A stretch of DNA of 64,000 nucleotides. Source: Streptomyces sp. NBC_01306 (lineage in GTDB: Bacteria > Actinomycetota > Actinomycetes > Streptomycetales > Streptomycetaceae). The notes under the pieces are model-generated. The model was not told the origin of the DNA and ran no database searches. It saw only the letters and a program-made list of their open reading frames with translations. Made by a program: the position numbers and the translations under genes. Shown piece by piece: positions 34,606 to 43,920 of the stretch. How positions within the stretch are numbered: the stretch's first letter is position 1; each line of letters starts with the position of its first letter. The DNA lies in assembly GCF_026340465.1 (NCBI RefSeq), contig NZ_JAPEPC010000001.1, positions 1-64,000 of the forward strand, read 5' to 3'.

Positions 34606-34691
34606 CGGGCCCACAGAGGCGAACCGGCGCGGGCCGTTGCGTGATGCCCGCCGCCCCCCGGGAGTGTTACGCGCCGGGCGGCGTTCGATGA
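34602..34691 (+). CDS. 29-aa coupling peptide between cyclopropane synthase and DUF1295
   Basis: A 29-codon frame, MTGPQRRTGAGRCVM onward, whose ATG overlaps the upstream stop (ATGA at 34602-34605) and whose TGA overlaps the downstream ATG (ATGA at 34688-34691). It exactly fills the 82-base gap, which looks like a translational bridge handing ribosomes to the DUF1295 gene. The peptide resembles nothing I know and may have no function of its own. Confidence 0.45.
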   Translation: MTGPQRRTGAGRCVMPAAPRECYAPGGVR

Positions 34692-35485
34692 ACGGATTTC
34701 CGTGGGCCGTGTTCGGTGAGGGGGTGGGCGCCGCGGCGGGCGCCGCCCTCACGGTCATGCTCATCACCTTCGGTATCGCCGTCGCGAAGGGCCTGCACCG
34801 CATCGTCGACGTCGCCTGGGGTGTGGCCTTCACTGCGGTCGCCCTCGTCTCCTACGTGTTGTCGGCCGGCGAGGGCGACGACGTTCGGCGCGTTCTGGTC
34901 ACCGTGCTGACGGCTGTCTGGGGCCTGCGACTCGCTGTCCACATCGCCGCGCGCGGAAGCGGCCACGGCGAGGACCCGCGCTATGCGTCGATGCTCGCCA
35001 GGGCGCCCGGCAGTCCGGAGGTGTACGCCCTGCGCATGGTCTATCTGCTCCAGGGTGCGCTGGTCCTGCTGATCTCGCTGCCCGTGCAGGCGGCCCAGTA
35101 CATCCGTGGCCCTGTCGGACCCGTCGCCTACGCGGGCGGGGCGCTCTGGCTGGTCGGCTTCTTCTTCGAGGCGGTGGGCGACCGGCAGCTCGCCCGGTTC
35201 AAGGCGGACCCGGCGAACAAGGGCCGCATCATGGACCGCGGCCTGTGGAGCTGGACCCGGCACCCCAACTACTTCGGTGACTTCTGTGTCTGGTGGGGCC
35301 TGTTCCTGATCGTCTGCGACGCCCCGGCTGTGGCCGCCGCGACGGTCATCAGCCCCTTGGTGATGAGCTTCCTGCTGATCAACGGCAGTGGAAAACGCCT
35401 GCTGGAACGGCATATGGCAAACCGTCCCGGGTTCGCCGAGTACGCCGCCCGCACCAGCGGCTTCTTCCCCCTGCCGCCGCGCTAG
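34688..35485 (+). CDS. DUF1295 membrane protein, steroid-reductase-like fold
   Basis: A 265-aa polytopic protein with about seven membrane segments. The family signature is DRGLWSWTRHPNYFGDFCVWWGLFLI, with SGKRLLERHMANRPGFAEYAARTSGFFPLPPR at the end. DUF1295 proteins resemble the C-terminal reductase domain of sterol/steroid 5-alpha reductases and likely use NADPH on a lipid double bond. It corresponds to Rv0446c. ATG at 34688 is joined to the short upstream frame by ATGA; no independent ribosome site is obvious. Confidence 0.88.
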   Translation: MNGFPWAVFGEGVGAAAGAALTVMLITFGIAVAKGLHRIVDVAWGVAFTAVALVSYVLSAGEGDDVRRVLVTVLTAVWGLRLAVHIAARGSGHGEDPRYASMLARAPGSPEVYALRMVYLLQGALVLLISLPVQAAQYIRGPVGPVAYAGGALWLVGFFFEAVGDRQLARFKADPANKGRIMDRGLWSWTRHPNYFGDFCVWWGLFLIVCDAPAVAAATVISPLVMSFLLINGSGKRLLERHMANRPGFAEYAARTSGFFPLPPR

Positions 35486-35621
35486 GTGTGCTGTGCCGGG
35501 CCCGCGGCCTGCGGCGTCCCCGACCGGGAGTTGAGCCTCGACGAGGGCGAGGCCCGTGCGCTCGGCGGCGCGGTGGAAGGTCTCATCACCGGTGGCGTGG
35601 CAGGCGTCGAGGAGGCTGTGC

Positions 35622-35652
35622 GGTGCCCGGACACATGCCGTGTCCGGGCACC
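35622..35652. terminator. Bidirectional terminator between DUF1295 and GH3 genes
   Basis: Arms 35622-35634 and 35640-35652 form a perfect 13-bp stem with a 5-base loop (GGTGCCCGGACAC and its complement), 15 bases before the GH3 stop on the other strand. The rest of 35486-35666 shows no convincing gene. Confidence 0.82.
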
Positions 35653-35666
35653 GATGCCTGTCGCTG

Positions 35667-38600
35667 TCAGGGAGTCCTGGCATGCCGCAGCTGGTCCGGC
35701 TTGTCCGCCGGCCCGACGAACACGTCTCGGGCACCGTGGGTGCGGACCCACTGCTGCTTCGATGTGGACCAGTACTGCATAGCGCGCGGTCCGACGTGGG
35801 TCGTCACGGTACTCGACGCTCCCGCAGCAATGCTTACGCGGTCGAAGCCCGCCAAGGCCCGTGGTGCGAACTCCACACCGCTCGGCCGCTCGGACGGTGG
35901 GCCGACGTACACCTGCGCCACAGCAGCGCCGGCCTGTGATCCTGTGTTCCGGATCGTGCAGGTAACGTCCAGCCCACCGTCCTTGGTAGCGGTGACCGTC
36001 GGCTTCGAGTACGCGAAGTTCGTGTAGGACAGGCCCCACCCGAACGGGAATTGCACTGCCATGCCCAGTTGGTCGTAGTAGCGATAACCGGCGTAGATCC
36101 CGAAGCTGGCGACTTGACGCGCCGGATAACGGGCACCCTTGGTGGTCAACGCGATCGAGTCGATGTTGACGTTGCCGCTGTCCTTACTGTTCCGCTGAAT
36201 CGTGATCTTGTGAATTCCGGCGGACAGTTTGACGCCGATGGTCTTGATGCCCCAGGCGTTCTGGTCGCTCAGCTCCGGCAAGGTGACTTTGCCGGCTTTT
36301 CCGTCGATGTCGACGGTCAGTGTCTGCGCGGTTGCCTTGGGGTTTCCGTAGCGCAGTTGCAGTGTGTAGTTCCCCGCGTCGGAGGGGATGTCTATCGTCG
36401 CTTGGTCGCCCGTCTTGGTGAAGCCGGCAAGGAGTCCCTCACCGGTATAGCCCTTGGGGTCGACGGTCGTCTTTATACCCGCTCCGCTGATGTGACCTCG
36501 CTCAATCTCGCAGGTGACGCCGACGGAACATTCATACAAGCCGCCGAGACTGTTCGCTGTGCTGGGGAAGTGGGCGCCAGGGTTGGTCAGTCCGAGACTG
36601 TCCACGTTGACGTTTCCGCTGCTGTTGTCCGAACCCGACCGGAAGAGCCGCACGGTGTGGGGCCCGGCCGTCAGACGCAGGGGGACCTGGGAGATCGACC
36701 AGTTTCCTCTCTTACCGGTTTTCGGCAGCGGCAGTAGTTTTGCCGGCCCGGTATCCACAGCAACACGCAATGATCGGCTCGACCTCAGGGTGGTTGCGTA
36801 CCGAACTTTCAGCATGTAGGTGCCCGCTGTGCCTGGGCTGACCTGGTAGCGCAGCGAGTCCCCGTTGCTGCGGAAGCCGGCGGCGTACCCAGAACCGGTG
36901 TAGTTCTTGTCGCCGGTAGCGGCGGTCGGGCCGCTCAGTTTGGCGTCTTCACCCTGACAGACCTTGCCTGTCTCACAGGCTGGAACCTGTCCGGTTGACT
37001 TTTCCGTTCCGCCCACCCGCTCAGGATGCGTTCCGGTCGCGTCCCCAGGAAACAGACCTTGATTCTGGGCGGTGCTGAACAGGGTGTCTTCACTTCCCTT
37101 GGGCCAGGTCGTCACCGCCCGCCCGGACGGATTCGCCATTCCCAGCAGCAGCCGTGCCGTTGCCGTACCACCCTCTTGGCCTGGCTGCCACATTTCAAGG
37201 ACGCTCTTGACGTCATGGATCCAGGAGGAAGTGATGACGGGACCCGGGGTGTTCAGTACGACGGAGGTGTTCGGGTTTGCCGCCGCTACCGCCTTGATGA
37301 GGGCGACCTGTTCGGCCGGCAGCTCCCCGGGTACCATGTCCGAATTTGCCGGGTCAGTCAGCTGGCCGGTGTTTCCAGCACCGACGAATACAAGGGCCTT
37401 GGATTTTCCCTTCGCGGCTTCTGCGGCATCACTTATGTCGCCGTCGGTGCGGCTGTAAGCAAGCCGAAAACTGGCCTTCCCGGAGCTGGCGTTCGAGAAC
37501 GATACCGAGATCGAATGGTAACCGGCAGACAGGTTCCCCACCTTGTAGGCCGAATTACTGAGCCCACCTGTGGTGAAGCCGGCCCGGGTGGTACTCATAT
37601 CCATCGGAAACATTCCGGGGCGAGGGCCCGTGTAGACACCTTCCGGGGTTGAAGCCTTCTGCGGCTTTCCGTCGATGGAGAGTTCGACACCGATGTCGGA
37701 GCCTTTTGTGCTCTGGGTACGCAAGGTGTATGTGTCTGCTGACGGCACATACAGGTAACCGCGCCAGGTGTAGTTCCCCTTGCCGAGTGCCCCCGCCGGT
37801 GAGGCGGCAGTGAAGTCGAGTGACCTGTCAGTCGTCGGGGCCCCGGGTCCGCCCGTTCGATGAAGTCCTCCCGTGACCTTCTTACTCGACGTGGACAGCG
37901 CCGACGAGGGTACGGCATAGCCACTCGGGCTGAGCGCCGGGCTGTAGGTGAAGGCGTTCTTGTTCTGGGCGAACGTCTTGATCTGCTGGAGGGTGTTGAT
38001 CACACTGCGATCTGGGTAGCCACCGGAGGATTCATTGTTGGGAGAGCCGACGTTGTATTCCGCCAGAGGGCCGCTGAGTGCGACTCCAGAGGACAGGTCG
38101 GTCGGCGTGATGGGGAGGTTCGAGGCGTCGTTCTTCAGGAGCACCGCTCCTTCTTCGGCAGATTTCTCGGCGATGGCAGCATGTCCGTTCTTTGTGCCGA
38201 TGACGGCCCCGGAATCCGGGCTTCCCGTCGGTAGAGCTGCTGAACCATCGCGCACTCCGTTTACGCCGCCGGGGTTGCTGCAAGAAGCGCTACTGTCATT
38301 GCAGCCGAGTAGCCCGAAGCGCTCCTCTTGGTAGAGGACGCGAGCAAGTGCCTGCTCAAAAACGGGCAACGGGATCCGGCCGCTGCGTACGAGTTGCGGT
38401 ATTTGGTCCCAGACGCTCTCCTTCCCGGTTCGCGGGTCAGCGCCCGGCATATTCTGCTCGGTACCCTGGGCGAGATCGGTGCCCTTGGTGGCTACGGGAT
38501 AGTCGGTCCCCACGAATGCTTTAGAGTTCCATTCGCCGCGAATAAGTTGATCCTGGATCAGGGGGTTTCCGCAGGCGAAATTGGGGTCGGCGAGATTGCG

Positions 38601-39593
38601 GGTCTGCGCGGTGGTACTTCCGAATGGGCTCTTCTGGGTGAGTTGTCCCAGCGTTGCATTCGGGGCGTCGGGCACCTGAACTTTCTGGTAGGAGCACATG
38701 TACGACGCGGTCGAGCTCTTTTTTCCGGCTGTCTCGTAGGGCGGCGCGAATAGCTCGTGTATCGCCTGATCGGTGATCTGAGCTGCCTGGGAAATGTCGT
38801 TTCCGTAATATCCCAGGATATGCTTCGTCTGAGCCATCGCGTGCCGGCCCTGGATGCCATTGACCTCAGATGCTGCAGTTTCCCCACCAAGGTAGGGATC
38901 CTCGCCCGTTTCGTCACTGGCGCGGGCCCAGTTGGGGAAGATGTCCGTATCCACTTGCGGGCCCAAGATCCCGGTAGCCATGTGCGCGCGCGTCTCGGCA
39001 CCTTGCACTTGCCCCCAGGCATTGCTCAGACCGGGATCGAACGATCCGGTCACCGCAGAATTCTGTGTTGCGGCGGTCGACTGGCCTCGCTGCGGCCCCG
39101 CGAACAGTTCGACCCCGGCCCCGTCGGTCCAGCACAACGGCGAGATGGCCGGCTTGGTGCCACTCGGTGCGAGATTGGAGCCGGTCTGGTTGCAGCTTGC
39201 GACTGGAGAGTGGCCGTCGCTGTACTTGTACCCATCAGTCCCGTCGAGGATCTGCAATGCGTTCTGCAGCTGGCTGAGGGTCGGAGGATCCGACGGCAGC
39301 AGTTGTTTGATCAGCCCTACGACGGTGCGGGTGTACGGGGCTTGAGCATCCTCAGTCGGCGATTGGACTTCCGAGGGCAGAACCACCGGCAGCCTGTAGG
39401 GAACATTGGCCGGCTGCATCTCCGTGAAACCATTGGCGACCGCCATGGCTCGGGGCATGGGAGCACACACCAGTGAGCTCAGCAACGCGGCACACGCCGC
39501 TGTCACGGTCACCGCACGCCAGGAGTGGAGGGGTGCACCTCTACTCGCGACTCCGGCTCTTCTCGCTGCGGACCAAATACGAGTTCTACTCAT
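35667..39593 (-). CDS. Large secreted GH3 glycosidase with PA14-like and CBM6-like insertions
   Basis: A 1308-aa exported enzyme. The signal spans residues 1-52 and ends near RAMA. GH3 barrel: QTKHILGYYGN (KH motif, residues 256-265) and nucleophile Asp364 in AFVGTDYPVATKGTDLAQGTEQNMPG. The second GH3 domain (EEGAVLLKNDASNLPI, about 480) is interrupted by a PA14-like module (about 600-715, GNYTWRGYLYVPSADTYTLRT) and by two CBM6-like modules (about 880-1140), each ending in a GNVNxDSxxLT motif. A fibronectin-III-like tail closes it. ATG at 39593 has AAGGGTG. Its DNA is clearly lower in GC (several 60-base lines at 50-55 percent) than its neighbours, which suggests transfer. The substrate is unknown. 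Confidence 0.88.
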   Translation of the reverse strand: MSRTRIWSAARRAGVASRGAPLHSWRAVTVTAACAALLSSLVCAPMPRAMAVANGFTEMQPANVPYRLPVVLPSEVQSPTEDAQAPYTRTVVGLIKQLLPSDPPTLSQLQNALQILDGTDGYKYSDGHSPVASCNQTGSNLAPSGTKPAISPLCWTDGAGVELFAGPQRGQSTAATQNSAVTGSFDPGLSNAWGQVQGAETRAHMATGILGPQVDTDIFPNWARASDETGEDPYLGGETAASEVNGIQGRHAMAQTKHILGYYGNDISQAAQITDQAIHELFAPPYETAGKKSSTASYMCSYQKVQVPDAPNATLGQLTQKSPFGSTTAQTRNLADPNFACGNPLIQDQLIRGEWNSKAFVGTDYPVATKGTDLAQGTEQNMPGADPRTGKESVWDQIPQLVRSGRIPLPVFEQALARVLYQEERFGLLGCNDSSASCSNPGGVNGVRDGSAALPTGSPDSGAVIGTKNGHAAIAEKSAEEGAVLLKNDASNLPITPTDLSSGVALSGPLAEYNVGSPNNESSGGYPDRSVINTLQQIKTFAQNKNAFTYSPALSPSGYAVPSSALSTSSKKVTGGLHRTGGPGAPTTDRSLDFTAASPAGALGKGNYTWRGYLYVPSADTYTLRTQSTKGSDIGVELSIDGKPQKASTPEGVYTGPRPGMFPMDMSTTRAGFTTGGLSNSAYKVGNLSAGYHSISVSFSNASSGKASFRLAYSRTDGDISDAAEAAKGKSKALVFVGAGNTGQLTDPANSDMVPGELPAEQVALIKAVAAANPNTSVVLNTPGPVITSSWIHDVKSVLEMWQPGQEGGTATARLLLGMANPSGRAVTTWPKGSEDTLFSTAQNQGLFPGDATGTHPERVGGTEKSTGQVPACETGKVCQGEDAKLSGPTAATGDKNYTGSGYAAGFRSNGDSLRYQVSPGTAGTYMLKVRYATTLRSSRSLRVAVDTGPAKLLPLPKTGKRGNWSISQVPLRLTAGPHTVRLFRSGSDNSSGNVNVDSLGLTNPGAHFPSTANSLGGLYECSVGVTCEIERGHISGAGIKTTVDPKGYTGEGLLAGFTKTGDQATIDIPSDAGNYTLQLRYGNPKATAQTLTVDIDGKAGKVTLPELSDQNAWGIKTIGVKLSAGIHKITIQRNSKDSGNVNIDSIALTTKGARYPARQVASFGIYAGYRYYDQLGMAVQFPFGWGLSYTNFAYSKPTVTATKDGGLDVTCTIRNTGSQAGAAVAQVYVGPPSERPSGVEFAPRALAGFDRVSIAAGASSTVTTHVGPRAMQYWSTSKQQWVRTHGARDVFVGPADKPDQLRHARTP

Positions 39594-39733
39594 CCAGTTC
39601 ACCCTTCTTGAGCGGAGAAACCGTGGTGTGGTGGCTGATCGGACCTTGTGCATGGACGCGTTCCCCACCGTCGGCGCCCTCCTGCTTCCTCCTGCGGTCC
39701 GAGAGCTTCTCCAGATACGTGAATTTCCACTGC

Positions 39734-39767
39734 GTGTTGCTCCGTCACGTACGAGACGGAGCAACAC
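39734..39767 (-). terminator. Terminator after the phospholipase C gene
   Basis: GTGTTGCTCCGT (39734-39745) and ACGGAGCAACAC (39756-39767) pair perfectly over 12 bases with a 10-base loop, 12 bases past the phospholipase stop. The GH3 promoter must lie between here and 39594. Confidence 0.82.
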
Positions 39768-39778
39768 ACGTGGCCCGG

Positions 39779-41842
39779 TCAGGAAGAGACGGTGCCCGGG
39801 TCGCTGAGGCCCTCTTCCCCGGTTTCGATGTGGCCGGCGAGGCGGCGGAGGTAGTGCGGGTCGCCGGGAACGCGGAGGATGAGGTCGTACCAGCGGTGGC
39901 CGCCGGTCGCGGACACGCGGTGTCGGAGTCGGCCTCGGGCGGGCACGGTCAGGCGGGTGATCGCGCCACCGCGGTAGGCGTCGGTCACGGAGAGGGTGGT
40001 GGGGCTGTCCGCCGGATTGGCCAGGACGAGTTCGAGGCCGCCGCCGTGTGCCGCGTCGTGGCGCGCTGTCAGCTCGGGAGTGCGTGAGGACACGGATCCC
40101 TGGAAGGTGCGCAGGAATCCGTTCGGCCCGTAGACGCTCAGGTCGTAGCGTCCCCCGGTCTGATCTGTGTCCCAGTGCTCAGTGAGTGTGCGACCCGCCG
40201 TGGTGGTGTAGCTCCACGGGCCGTCCTCACGGTTGCCCGAGATGACCAGATGGCATCCGCCGGCCTGGGGGCCGGTGCTGAACGTGAGGGTGAATGTGCC
40301 GGGCCCGGCGTTGGCCGCCCCGTCCACCAGCGGCTCGTACGGCAAGGGCCGGGCGGGGCGTGTGCCCGGTTCCTGCTGCGGCATCGAGGCGGTGGCCGGG
40401 GCGAGGGGGGTGAAGGTGCGGTACGGGTCGGGGTTGGGCGGACGGTAGGCGTCCGTCGACGGGAGCCCCCTGTGATGCGGGCTGTTCTTCCGGAAGTCGA
40501 ACGCGGAGGTCAGGTCGCCGGAGATCGCGCGGCGCCAGGGGGAGATGTTGGGCTCGTGCACCCCGAATCGGCGTTCCATGAAGCGGATGATCGAGGTGTG
40601 GTCGAAGGTCTCCGAGCACACGTATCCGCCAGTGCTCCACGGGGAGACCACGGTCATGGGGACGCGTGCGCCGAGCCCGTAGGGTCCGGCACGGTGGTCG
40701 TCGTCGCCGGGGAACCAGTCCTGGGTCACGTCGATGTCGGAGCGGCCGTGGTCGGAAGTGTGGGGCGGGAAAGGCGGGACCACGTGGTCGAAGTAGCCGT
40801 CGTTCTCGTCGTAGGTGACGAACAGGGCGGTCCTGCTCCACACCTCGGGGTCAGAGGTCAGCGCGTCGAGTACCTGGGAGATGTACCAGGCGCCGTAGTT
40901 CGCGGGCCAGTTGGGATGCTCGGTGAAGGCTTCCGGTGCCGCGATCCAGGAGATCTGCGGCAGGTCGCCGGACAGCACGTCTGCCTTCAAGTGGTCGAAG
41001 AAGCCGTCGCCGGCGACGGCGTCGGTACCGGTGCGGGCCTTGTCGTACAGCGGGTCGCCCGGTTGGGCGTTACGGTAGTTGTCGAAGTAGAGCAGTGAGT
41101 TGTCGCCGAAGTTGCCGCGTTGGGGATCCTTGATCCAGCCCCAGGTGCCGTCGGCGTCAAGGCCGTCGCCGATGTCCTGGTAGATCTTCCAGGAGACACC
41201 TGCCTTCTCCAGGCGTTCGGGGTAGGTCGTCCAGCTGTAGCCCGCTTCGTAGTTGCTCAGGACGGGGCCGCCGCCGGTGCCGTCATTGCCGACGTACCCG
41301 CTCCACATGTAGTAACGGTTCGGGTCCGTGGCACCGATGAACGAGCAGTGGTAGGCGTCACAGACGGTGAAGGCATCGGCCAGAGCGTAGTGGAACGGGA
41401 TGTCCTTGCGGGTGACATGGGACATCGTTCCTGCGCCCTTGGCCTTCACCCACTGATCCCAGCGGCCGTTGTTCCACGCCTCGTGACCGCCCTCCCATTC
41501 ATGATCCATCCCCTCAAGGAACTCCATCCCCAGGTCGTCACGGTCGGGGCGGAAGGGCAGCACGTCCTTGGTGCCATCGCTCTGGTACCAGACGGACTTC
41601 CCATTGCTCTGCGGGAAGGGGCGTGGGTCGCCGAAGCCCCGTACGCCGCGCAGGGCACCGAAGTAGTGGTCGAAGGACCGGTTCTCCTGCATCAGCACCA
41701 CGATGTGCTCGACGTCGCGCAGGGTCCCGTGATGGCGACGTGCCGGGATGGCCGCCGCGCGGTCAATGCTCTGGGACAGGGCAGAGAGGCCTGCGGTGGC
41801 TCCGGCGAGTTGGAGAAAACGCCGACGGTTGATTTCAGACAC
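39779..41842 (-). CDS. Tat-exported non-haemolytic (phosphocholine-specific) phospholipase C
   Basis: A 687-aa enzyme of the acid-phosphatase/phospholipase C superfamily. The signal MSEINRRRFLQLAGATAGLSALS is a textbook Tat signal. The catalytic domain has IVVLMQENRSFDHYFGALRG (nucleophile region), ATDPNRYYMWSGYVG, LFVTYDENDGYFDHVVPP and VPMTVVSPWSTGGYVCSETFDHTSIIRFMERRF. Two small beta-sandwich domains (DUF756 type) follow after residue 470. It releases phosphate-capped head groups from phospholipids. It lies between glycosidase genes but has its own terminator, so it may be a passenger rather than part of sugar use. Confidence 0.92.
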   Translation of the reverse strand: MSEINRRRFLQLAGATAGLSALSQSIDRAAAIPARRHHGTLRDVEHIVVLMQENRSFDHYFGALRGVRGFGDPRPFPQSNGKSVWYQSDGTKDVLPFRPDRDDLGMEFLEGMDHEWEGGHEAWNNGRWDQWVKAKGAGTMSHVTRKDIPFHYALADAFTVCDAYHCSFIGATDPNRYYMWSGYVGNDGTGGGPVLSNYEAGYSWTTYPERLEKAGVSWKIYQDIGDGLDADGTWGWIKDPQRGNFGDNSLLYFDNYRNAQPGDPLYDKARTGTDAVAGDGFFDHLKADVLSGDLPQISWIAAPEAFTEHPNWPANYGAWYISQVLDALTSDPEVWSRTALFVTYDENDGYFDHVVPPFPPHTSDHGRSDIDVTQDWFPGDDDHRAGPYGLGARVPMTVVSPWSTGGYVCSETFDHTSIIRFMERRFGVHEPNISPWRRAISGDLTSAFDFRKNSPHHRGLPSTDAYRPPNPDPYRTFTPLAPATASMPQQEPGTRPARPLPYEPLVDGAANAGPGTFTLTFSTGPQAGGCHLVISGNREDGPWSYTTTAGRTLTEHWDTDQTGGRYDLSVYGPNGFLRTFQGSVSSRTPELTARHDAAHGGGLELVLANPADSPTTLSVTDAYRGGAITRLTVPARGRLRHRVSATGGHRWYDLILRVPGDPHYLRRLAGHIETGEEGLSDPGTVSS

Positions 41843-41995
41843 GGAAAGACATCCTCATGATCAGGGAAGGGGCGCCTCAAGGTGCAGGCCTGAACAGTCG
41901 GTTGCAGGTCCCCTCGGTGAACGGTCGGGAGACTCCTGCTCACACCTGGTCGCTGCACAGCGCTCTGTGTTCGGCGGGGTGGATGTCCGTCACAT

Positions 41996-42042
41996 ACCTC
42001 CCCTGTGTCCGCCGTGCGGGGCACGGCGGACACAGGGGAGGT
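41996..42042 (-). terminator. 22-bp perfect stem terminator after the lectin-domain protein gene
   Basis: Arms 41996-42017 and 42021-42042 are fully complementary over 22 bases with a 3-base loop, 4 bases past the stop at 42047. It separates this gene from phospholipase C. Confidence 0.88.
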
Positions 42043-42046
42043 GAGG

Positions 42047-43867
42047 TCAGCGTTCCTTACGTGTGAGCGTCAAGGTCTGTTCGGCGGCCGTCCGCGCGCC
42101 CCCAACACGTGCCCCGCTGGTATCCGTCCAGGCGCGCGTCGGAGTGGTCTCGGCAGACCGGTCCGCGACCCCGGACAACGCGATGACCAGGCCGCTGTAG
42201 CGGTTGACCAGCTTGAAGGTGCCGGTGGGCCGGCCGTGGGCGTCCTTGGCGGGGATGACGAACCACTGCTGGCCCACCGTCGGGCCGCTCTTGGGCGCCT
42301 TCGCCAACGTCGGCTTCGCGGCCCAGGCACGGCCCGCCTTCTTGGTGGAGTCGACCCCGAGCAGGCGCCCCGTTGCGGAATGGGCGATGCGGTACGAGCC
42401 GTCGCCGTTCGAGGTGAAGGTCCACTCGGTGCGCCCGGACCTGTCCGCGGCGGGCCGTGAGGTAGTGCCCTTGCCGTCGCGCGCGGGTGCGAGGACGCGG
42501 CCGCTCGCGCTGCCGATGGTGTAGTGCGCGCCCGACTTCACGGGCGCGGCCGGGGCATTGGTCTCGATCGCCGTGTTGTAGTACTCGCCGTCGCCCCCGC
42601 CCGAGCACTGATACGAGCAGTAGCTGCGGAAGTCCTTGCCGACGATGGTGGAGCCGGTCTTGTTCACCGAGTCCAGCATCCAGCGGTACCAGGACCCCGA
42701 GTGGTAGTCCCCGGTGTCACCGATGAGCTTCCACTTCTGCGTGGACAGGTCGTCAGTGGCGTAGAAGCGCTGCGGCTCACTGCTGTCCTGCACGGTCGCC
42801 TCGGGCTGGCCGATGTACAGGCCGAGGTAGGCGTTGTAGGCGACGTTCATCGTCAACAGGTCCGACTTTGCGGGCAGTTCACCGGCCGCGACCTGCTCGG
42901 CGACATTTCCGTCGTTCGCCGGGTCGTAGTCGTGCTCGACGGGTGTGTAGCCGCTGGGGTGGTCGGTGGTGACCGGCTCCATGTTGGACTCCAGGCCTCC
43001 GATGCCCGGCTGGGACCAAGCGCCGTCGTACCACTTCTGCCATGACCCGGGCGCCATCTTCTTGGACATCGGCGCGCGCGCCACATGCGCGAGACTGCCG
43101 TCGGTCCAACCGCCGGAGACGCCGCCCTTCGGGAGGGCACGGGAATCGTAGTAGACGTAGAAGTAGCCCGAGGCCGTGTCCACGAACAGACGCGGGTCGC
43201 CATCGCCGTAGTCGTACAGGTCGTTCGGGAATGCCTCGCTGTCGCCGCGCTTCGTGCTGTACGGCGAGGTCAGGACGTGGTCCTTGATGTCCCAGGTCTT
43301 GCCCTGGTCCTTGGAGACGGTGTAGTCGATCGCGTCGTAGTGCAGACCGTCGTCGAAGGGGCTCGGCGTGAACTCGTTGTGCACCAGGCCGTACCAGTCG
43401 CCGGTGTCGGGGTCGACCCACACGCCCAGCAGATCGCAGTAGTTCTTCTGCGCGTAGTGCGAGGTGTCGGGTGCGTACGTGGACTCGCGCCCGGTCGGGC
43501 TGTTGTTGCAGCGCCACGTCGTGTCGTCGTTGCGGTCGAGGGAGTTGGCCGGGTTCACCGCGCCGTTCAAGTCGGCGTCGGGCTTTGCCGAGTCGAAGTC
43601 CTTGCCGGTGTAGAACGACCACTCGCGCGGGTCGTCCGCGCCGTACAGCGCGTGTGCGGACTGGTAATGGAACGTGCCGTCCTTGTCCATGTACGTGGCG
43701 GCGGGGGTGTCGTCCGGGTTGGTCCACTCACCGGTCTGTCCGACGGTGACGGAGTATGTCGGGACATCGCTATCAGCGACCGCGGGCGACGACGTCGCCG
43801 CAGCGGCCAACAGGGCGGCCACCGCGGCAAATACGCCGACGGCTCGTGCTCTCGTACGCGCTGACAC
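42047..43867 (-). CDS. Secreted beta-propeller-like protein with C-terminal ricin-type lectin domain
   Basis: A 606-aa exported protein. The signal (VGVFAAVAALLAAAATSSPAVA) is cleaved before DSDVP. The middle, residues 40-440, has repeated Trp/Asp-box-like motifs (DYTVSKDQGKTWDIKDH, GDPRLFVDTASGYFYVYYDSR, WKLIGDTGDYHSGSWYRW) that resemble sialidase/GH43-like propellers. I cannot place it in a family with certainty. The last 150 residues look like a ricin/CBM13 domain (AHYTIGSASGRVLAPA, RTEWTFTSNGDGSYRIAHSATGRLLGVD, GQQWFVI). GTG at 43867 follows GAGGAG. Hydrolase or binding protein for an exported polysaccharide are both possible. Confidence 0.65.
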   Translation of the reverse strand: MSARTRARAVGVFAAVAALLAAAATSSPAVADSDVPTYSVTVGQTGEWTNPDDTPAATYMDKDGTFHYQSAHALYGADDPREWSFYTGKDFDSAKPDADLNGAVNPANSLDRNDDTTWRCNNSPTGRESTYAPDTSHYAQKNYCDLLGVWVDPDTGDWYGLVHNEFTPSPFDDGLHYDAIDYTVSKDQGKTWDIKDHVLTSPYSTKRGDSEAFPNDLYDYGDGDPRLFVDTASGYFYVYYDSRALPKGGVSGGWTDGSLAHVARAPMSKKMAPGSWQKWYDGAWSQPGIGGLESNMEPVTTDHPSGYTPVEHDYDPANDGNVAEQVAAGELPAKSDLLTMNVAYNAYLGLYIGQPEATVQDSSEPQRFYATDDLSTQKWKLIGDTGDYHSGSWYRWMLDSVNKTGSTIVGKDFRSYCSYQCSGGGDGEYYNTAIETNAPAAPVKSGAHYTIGSASGRVLAPARDGKGTTSRPAADRSGRTEWTFTSNGDGSYRIAHSATGRLLGVDSTKKAGRAWAAKPTLAKAPKSGPTVGQQWFVIPAKDAHGRPTGTFKLVNRYSGLVIALSGVADRSAETTPTRAWTDTSGARVGGARTAAEQTLTLTRKER

Positions 43868-43920
43868 AGGTACTCCTCGCTTCAGGAGGCGGGTGGGAGG
43901 GAGGCGACCGGTGAACGTCC

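Noticed and set aside
34602..34691. Treating the gap after the cyclopropane synthase as an N-terminal extension of DUF1295
   Set aside because: The upstream in-frame start (34637) has no ribosome site and the DUF1295 family starts near MNGFPWAVF; the ATGA bridge explains the gap better.
35486..35666. Possible gene fragment on the minus strand after DUF1295
   Set aside because: Some readable frames look protein-like, but none has a start, a ribosome site or a recognisable domain; the region is a terminator area.
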